DNA from: Desmodus rotundus | Taxonomy: Eukaryota; Chordata; Mammalia; Chiroptera; Phyllostomidae | DNA: 64,000 nt | NCBI RefSeq assembly: GCF_022682495.2 | Contig: NC_071389.1 | Location: 179,366,056 to 179,430,055 of the forward strand | Direction of reading: 5' to 3' | Position numbers and translations under genes: made by a program | The notes under the pieces: generated by a model | Told to the model about the DNA's origin: nothing | What the model saw: the letters and a program-made list of their open reading frames with translations, nothing else | Databases searched by the model: none | In this document: positions 58,241 to 64,000 of the stretch, one piece after another | How the letters are laid out: every line of letters begins with the position of its first letter | Numbering within the stretch: the stretch's first letter is position 1

Positions 58241-59395
58241 AATGTATGAATCTGATCCCCTAACATTTCAAATATACTAGGTTAGACATGGTCTCTAGTT
58301 ACAAGATTAAATATAGTGTGTAGTGCTGTGACAAGTGTGTGCCAGAGCCTTATCAAAACGAAACAGATAAAAGCCTGCACTTCTTCAGAGATTTAAAAAA
58401 AAAAAAGAGCAACAATTATTCAGCATGAACAGATAAAGTGTGATGAAAGAGGCAAGATAAAATCCATGTACTACATATCTATGTGCCAAAAAAAGGGGTA
58501 ACCATTTTAGAATATACACATCAGTCTATCAAAAACCAATGGAGTTTCATCTTGCAAAAAGTTAAGGATAAAAAAATGATACATGTGGAGTTAGACTTCA
58601 AGTGTAGACATATGGACTGAAGTAAATTCATATGAGACAAAGTGAGTAGAAATAGCTGCCAGACAACCAAATCATACTCCACGCTATTTCATTTCCAGTT
58701 CTGGTGTTTTTATTTTAGAAAACACAATGAATCAACAGGTTAGAGTTATTGCTTCTTTGTTCTGTGTATTTATATCCTCTGTTTGAAAAAACAGTAAAAT
58801 CTATCTTCGTCCATTCTGTGGATGAAATAATAAGCAAAAAGGACCACCGCTTACTTCAAAAGAACCTAAGGAGGAAAAACATATACAGCTCACTTAAATC
58901 CAATTTAAACAGTCTTTATAGTTAGGATGAGAAAAAAAAAGATAAAAGATTAACTAATGTGACAATATTATAAACTGTCTAGATTACACACACATACACA
59001 AAATCACAGGCAGCTTTTTATTACTACACTTTACCTTGGTGATCTCAGATGGAAAAGGCATACTAAGGTATACTCTGATTCTGAGCTGGAAGACATTTAA
59101 TGCCTTATCCTTAAAAACCAAAAGCTGAAATCTATAGTTAGTTTATAAGAGCAACTTTACTTCCCAAATTTACTTGACCCTTCTTCAGGAGAAACTATTC
59201 TAACTCCCTGGAATCTGTCCTCTTTAGTGGGTGAAAAGTGGGTTCACTTTTGAGGTACATTACATTGTCCACCTCATTAAGATGTTGCCACAATAGCCAA
59301 CACTTTTTTCTTAGTGATTAATTTAAAATTGAACTATAGGGACAATTTTTATTGTATAAAAAGCAACCCAATTTTAGACAGAATTTTATTAAATA
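58241..59395. other. Intergenic, nothing recognised
   Basis: AT-rich, with A-runs and a short CA-type tract near 58987-59000. No gene seen. Confidence 0.4.
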
Positions 59396-59407
59396 AAAAT
59401 ACAGTCA

Positions 59408-59596
59408 GCCCTGGCCAGGTTGCCAAGTTGGTTGGAGCATCATCCCATGAGGATTCAATTCCCTGTCAGGGCACATACCTAGGTTGTGGTTCAATCACCA
59501 TCGGGCACGTATAGGAGGCAACCAATAGATGTTTCTCTCCCTCTCTTTTTCTCTCATTCTAAAATCAATAAACATATCCTCAGGTAAGGATTAAAA
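59408..59596 (+). mobile_element. VES-like SINE, diverged
   Basis: Plus-oriented, head gccctggccaggttgccaag, B-box-like 'attcaattccctgtcaggg'. Flanks AAAATACAGTCA (59396-59407) and AAAATACAATCA (59597-59608). Confidence 0.85.
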
Positions 59597-59673
59597 AAAT
59601 ACAATCATATAAAAACTGTGTTTTATTTTAGTCAGGAAAACTGTACCAAGAGGAAAAAACTGAGGCAAGAACA

Positions 59674-59679
59674 TTTATT
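59674..59679 (-). terminator. Strong candidate polyadenylation signal on the minus strand
   Basis: AATAAA on the minus strand (gtacAATAAAtgttc), followed downstream by a GT/T-rich stretch at 59620-59650. It could end a transcript that comes from beyond the right edge. In human order that neighbour would be RIMKLB, read in the same direction as A2ML1. Confidence 0.35.
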
Positions 59680-60611
59680 GTACATCACACAAAGTAAAAT
59701 ATAAAACATTATTATAGAACCAAAATGCTGAAACAAACAAAATGATAACAAATGCTCTAGGCTACATTTTCAATAAATAATACAGCAAACAATAAATTTT
59801 GGTTTAAATTAAGATTCATATCGATTATATTTAGATCGAAAGCACTGACATCTCTATAGATACCAGCCAAAATTCATGATTTAGACAAAACTGTTTTAAA
59901 AAATTCAGAAATTCTAACTGTATTAACTGAGGCTGTGTATTCTTATGTTTTAGCTAATATGTCACTTAGCATGAGGATAAAAATTTTTTTGAATTAGAAA
60001 GTGACTTTTTACATGATTTAAAAAAAATAAGACTCAAAATTCACCATATATTTAGACAATGGTATGTTATTCTAGCTTCATGTTACTATTCATCCTATCA
60101 TTCCCAGTATACAGAATCAACCCACTTAACTATCCAATTCCCCCATTGTTAGCCTAAAAATCTGCAAGAAAATAGAAATGTCAGAACATTATAAAGTTTT
60201 ATCTTGTAGAATGATTCATTTCCCAGAATAGGAAAATAGAAGATAGACAAGAGGAGAGAAAGAATTAATGGTGTTCAACCTAGGAATCCATTTCTCTTCT
60301 CCCTTTGACCAGAAACTGCAAAGAACACCTAAAGGCTTCTCTGTATCTTGTTTTAACAAGGGACACGTTTTAGTATCAAACCCTGTAAGGGGCGTTCTCA
60401 TGAACTCCACGTGTGTCATGTGCCATCAAGCCACTTCTGACTCTTGGCGATCCTACGAATCAGTGATGTCCACAATGTCCTGCCCTCAATAGCCCTGCTC
60501 ACTCCCTTCAGACTCACACCTATAGCTTTTTTAGTGCAGTTAAGCCATCTCATATTTGGTCTTCCTCTTTTCCTACTGCCTTCTGTTTTTCCCAGCATTA
60601 TTTTCTTTCCT

Positions 60612-60836
60612 TAAAAAAAAGAGATTCCATTTATTTTTAGAGAGAGGAGAAGGGAGAGAGGAAGAGAGAAGGAGGGAAACACCAATGTGAGAAAGAAATA
60701 TCGATCAGTTGCCTCTTGTATGCACCCTAAACAGGGACCTAACCTGCAACCCTGGCATGTGCCCATTGAGAACTGAATCAGCGACCTTTCACTTTGCAGG
60801 ACAATGCTCAAACAACTGAACCACACTGGGCAGGGT
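60612..60836 (-). mobile_element. VES SINE inside the RTE LINE
   Basis: Minus-oriented, head at 60836 ('ccctgcccagtgtggttc'), tail at 60612. The RTE text resumes on both sides with a similar flank (TTATTTTCTTTCC / TTATTTTTTCTTTTCC). Confidence 0.88.
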
Positions 60837-61276
60837 GTTATTTTTTCTTTTCCAAAGAACCCTGCATCCTCAGGATGTGCCTCAAGTAGGTTAGCTTCAG
60901 TTTTGTCATTTTTGCCTCCAATGATGTTTCAAGCTTAATTTGCTCTAGGACCTGCCTGGGCATCTATCTCTCTGGCAGTCCAGGATATCTGTTGAGCTCT
61001 ACTTCAGCATCTTATTTTGAATGAATCCATTTTTTTTTCTACCAGCCTTCACTGTCCAGCTCACAACTGTACATGGTAACTGGGGATATGAGAGCATACA
61101 CAATCTCAACCTTGGTCTCCAATAACACATTTTTGCTCTTGGTGATCTTTCCTAATTCTTCCACTGCCACTCTTCCAAGTTTCAACCTTCTCTTGATTTC
61201 TTGGCTTCAAATTAATGACTAAACTAAGGTAAGCAAAACCTTTAACAATTCCTTTTTTTATTTTTTAAATTTTACT

Positions 61277-61496
61277 TATTTAAGAGATTTATTTATTTTT
61301 AGAGGGAGGGAAAGGAGGGAGAAACAGATGGAGAGAGACACTGATGTAAGAGAGAAACATCAATTGGTTGCCTTTTGCACACTCTCTGACTGGGTCTGAA
61401 CTAGCAACCCAGGCATGTGCCCTGACTGGGAATCAAACCAGCAACCTTTCTCTTTGCAGGACACTGCCTAACCAACGGAACTACACCAGTCAAGGC
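61277..61496 (-). mobile_element. VES SINE nested in the tail of another SINE
   Basis: Minus-oriented, head near 61496 ('gccttgactggtgtagtt'), A/T tail at left. It sits in the A-rich tail of the SINE at 61497-61668. Confidence 0.8.
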
Positions 61497-61668
61497 TTAA
61501 TTTTATTTATTGATTTCAGAGACAGAGACAGGGAGGGAGAGAGACATTTATTGTTCCACTTATTTATGCATTCATTGGTTGATTCTTGTTATATACCCTG
61601 TCTGGGAATCGAACCTGCAACCTTGGCATATCAGGACGCTCTAACCAACTGAGCTACCTGGCCAGGGC
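61497..61668 (-). mobile_element. tRNA-derived SINE, second type
   Basis: Minus-oriented, head at 61668 ('gccctggccaggtagctcag'). The outer unit 61255-61668 is flanked by CTTTAACAATT on the left (about 61240-61250) and CTTTTAACAATT on the right (from 61668). Confidence 0.82.
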
Positions 61669-62100
61669 TTTTAACAATTTCTAAAATGGCTACCCAAAGC
61701 TTTCCTTAATATCACTTATTTGAAGCATCCTCACCCTCCATTATATAACCACAAGCAAAAATAGTGACAACTTTCTTTGTGACATTATAGCTCTAATTGC
61801 AGAGCACTTGTTCAGTGACTATAGAAGATTTTGAAGGATGCTTAGTATAGAATGCAAAGAGAACTGCACTGGCAGTTATGAGACTTGTGTCCTACTCCTG
61901 GTCTGTAATCTCTGTAAGTTACTAACTTCTCTGAATTCAGTTTCCTTAACAGCAAATTTAGCACTGTAATATATAAACTCTGAGCTTTCTGGCTTAGAAA
62001 TTCTAGACTTTCATGACTTTTGTAGACCAGTAGCTCAATCTGTTACTACAGGTATAAATAAGACTTAGGGTTCCTTTTTTCATTTAAATAGTAATTTCTT

Positions 62101-62317
62101 GCTCTGGCCAGTGATCTTGCTCTTGCTCAGTTGCTTGGAGTGGTGTCCCATAAACGGAAAGGTCATGGGTTTGACTCCCAGTTAAGGCATGTGCCTAGGT
62201 TGTGGGTTCGGTCGTCGGTCAGGGTGCATACAAGAGGCAACTGATCAATGTTTCTCTCACATCAGTGTTTCTCTCCCTCTCTTTCTCTCTTCCTTCCTCC
62301 CTCCTCCAAAAAAAAAA
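62101..62317 (+). mobile_element. VES-like SINE, diverged
   Basis: Plus-oriented: head gctctggccagtgatcttgc, B-box-like 'ggtttgactcccagttaagg', pyrimidine stretch, then an A run. A short L1-like tail 'tactcaataaagctga' follows at 62323-62342. Confidence 0.8.
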
Positions 62318-62344
62318 ATCTATTATACTCAATAAAGCTGAAAA

Positions 62345-64000
62345 AAAGGTTCACATATTCATATGTATGTATCAACTTACTGGAAACAAATCAATAATTT
62401 GGCATATAGCTAATTTTTTTTTCAAAGTTCAGAAGTTAGAAGAAATTTATCCTAAGGCAAAGACCTATTAGCATTTATGATTATACATCACAGTGACTTA
62501 TACAACACTGGTACTGAAAACACATTCTTAATTGAAAATAACTTACCATTTAAAGTCAAATCTAGAAATCACCATCCTTTTTCCACTTTTTGCCACCTTT
62601 ACTTCACTTGGTATGACATGCTCTACCTCTTTTATGCAGATTTGGTCAGCAGCCATCACTCTGAAGAACTCCTTCTTCTGCTGCCACCTACCAGTTTATT
62701 TCTCTGCTGCAGCAGAAGGTATACAGAAAAAGTTCTTGCTTACTATTCAGATTAAACAGAATAATTCTTTCATTTAACATTTTATTTTTCACATAAACTT
62801 CCTCACTGTTTCCCCAAGGCCTCCCTGCCCAAATCCAAGACAACGAAAATCCCCATCAATGAAAATCAATGTATGAACAATGTTCATGCTAAGCTGGGAA
62901 AATAAAAAAGAAGGTGCAAAGATTTCGACACTCAACAGTTGCTATCTCAAGAGCCGTTTCTTTTCCATCATACTTTCCTTCTTCACTTATCCCTATAATC
63001 TTATGAATAAATGCATAACTTAAATTTTAACTAGGTAGTCTACAATTCCTGCAAATTTTAAGTTCAGAGACTAACAAAAGAATTGTGGAAGATGCAGCAA
63101 TAAAGGAGTTTTTAAAAGTAATTCTAGAAACTAAGGGTGTTAGGTGCTTTACCTGCTTGAGTTTTCAATGTTCTGGACTGCTTATTGCCCAATGGCTCTG
63201 AATATATTAAAACACGAACACATACGCCACCTACATTTAAAATAGGGTAGCATTTGTATGCCCATATAAGCATTGGGTATACTTTTTGCAAAATAGTAAT
63301 AAATTCATTAAATCCTTTTAAAAGCACTGACCACAAATGCACATTTCCTCAAACTGTATACATACATAAAAGAATTAGGGCAAAAAAGCGTAACAGAATG
63401 ACAAATGTAACAGCAGTTGTAGAACTAGAAATTAACACCGCATTAAGGTTTTGTTTGTTAAAATCCTGAAATTCATTTCTGTTCCCATGCTCTTTGTCAT
63501 TGGAGGTCTAGTTTTCAAATTTATTCTGTATTGGTTACTAAAGAACAGTATCCAATACTGAATAGTAATAATAGTAAGGGCTTGCTTTTGTTCCACCCTC
63601 CCACTACCTCTACTCCAAAATAAAAATATGTACAGTTTTGCCAACTTAAAAAATAAAACAAACACTGACATAAGCACCAAAGGTCAGTCAACAGTGGCAC
63701 TGCAGTGACATTGCTTCTACTTTCTTATTCCTTCCCCCATCTCAAACCCCACCCTTTGACCTCTGTATATGGGATGAGCCTGAGCAGGAGAGTTGGTGAT
63801 GTCAGGACTGCGCCGTTCCCACGGATGATCCTAGAGGCCTGCTGTGCTTCTGGGAACTGGGGCACAGGGATGTCTGTCTGACTGAAACCTAAAACAACAA
63901 CAATTCACCCCACCCCTCATGTTCCCAAACCCCACAAGCAGCCAGGTATATATGCTGTATAAGGCCCACCGACTAAGTGATTACGATAAAATCTACAATC
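62345..64000. other. Right end of window, no gene proven
   Basis: Mostly AT-rich unique-looking sequence, as in long mammalian 3' UTRs. A GC-richer block at about 63710-63895 stands out. It could belong to the 3' UTR or a terminal exon of the neighbouring minus-strand gene, but I found no reading frame that I recognise. Confidence 0.35.

Larger units (their letters stand above)
60400..61760 (-). repeat. RTE-class LINE 3' fragment, broken up by three SINEs
   Basis: On the minus strand 60598-60416 reads GSRKRGRPNMRWLN...RRIAKSQKWLDG, the end of an RTE-clade (BovB/MamRTE-like) reverse transcriptase. 60840-61250 continues with matching text ('cactgtccagctcacaact', 'cttggtctccaataacac'). The end at 61669-61760 is less certain. 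No intact frame. Confidence 0.65.

Noticed and set aside
60416..60598. 60-residue frame as a small basic protein
   Set aside because: It is the decayed end of an RTE reverse transcriptase.
1..64000. CRISPR arrays, operons, phage or plasmid features, and bat Helitrons
   Set aside because: No regularly spaced repeats or bacterial gene layout. I looked for the usual HeliBat start and its CTRR hairpin end and saw none.

Overview
The window is mammalian genomic DNA, most likely from a bat. It carries at least ten dispersed copies of a tRNA-derived SINE of the Vespertilionid (VES) type, with a 'ctggctggtgtggctcagtgg' style head, a 'ttcgattcccagtcagggca' B-box segment and an (AAAT)n tail. It also has half-L1 (HAL1-like) elements, L1, L2, MIR, MER5A/MER1, MLT1, Tigger and mariner-type miniature elements. 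Introns, GT-AG splice sites and the low gene density are those of a vertebrate nuclear genome.

Positions 1594-33831 hold one intact protein-coding gene on the minus strand, alpha-2-macroglobulin-like 1 (A2ML1). I could place all 35 coding exons with exact GT-AG borders and unbroken phase. Spliced together they give an uninterrupted reading frame of 1455 residues from the MWAQ start to the TGA stop. The signal peptide, the macroglobulin domains, the bait region, the CGEQ thioester motif (Cys971), the thioester domain and the C-terminal receptor-binding domain are all present. The product should be a secreted, thioester-containing protease trap; the human orthologue works in cornifying epithelia. 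A TATA-like box lies about 50 bp upstream of the start. A splice donor directly after the stop implies a separate 3' UTR exon further down (towards position 1).

The introns carry insertions of several ages, including SINEs inside older MER5A copies, a SINE inside a SINE, and a mariner-type MITE in intron 29.

From about 33.9 to 59.6 kb I see no cellular gene. The region is filled with repeats: a probable solo LTR at about 34.96-35.9 kb with a relative at 48.9 kb, L1 and L2 pieces, two HAL1-like elements (42.5-43.8 and 56.1-57.3 kb), a MITE inside a MIR at 49.3 kb, an MLT1-type LTR at 50.0-50.6 kb, and a decayed Tigger/pogo transposon at 53.5-55.9 kb. At 59.6-64 kb there is an RTE-class LINE remnant broken up by SINEs, with a strong minus-strand AATAAA at its left edge. 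This may be the 3' UTR of the upstream neighbour (RIMKLB in the human gene order), but no coding exon of that gene is visible here.

I found no new multi-gene system. The points most worth checking are the divergent bait region, an unexplained GC-rich patch in intron 33, the HAL1-like pair, the nested transposon structures, and the identity of the last 200 bp.
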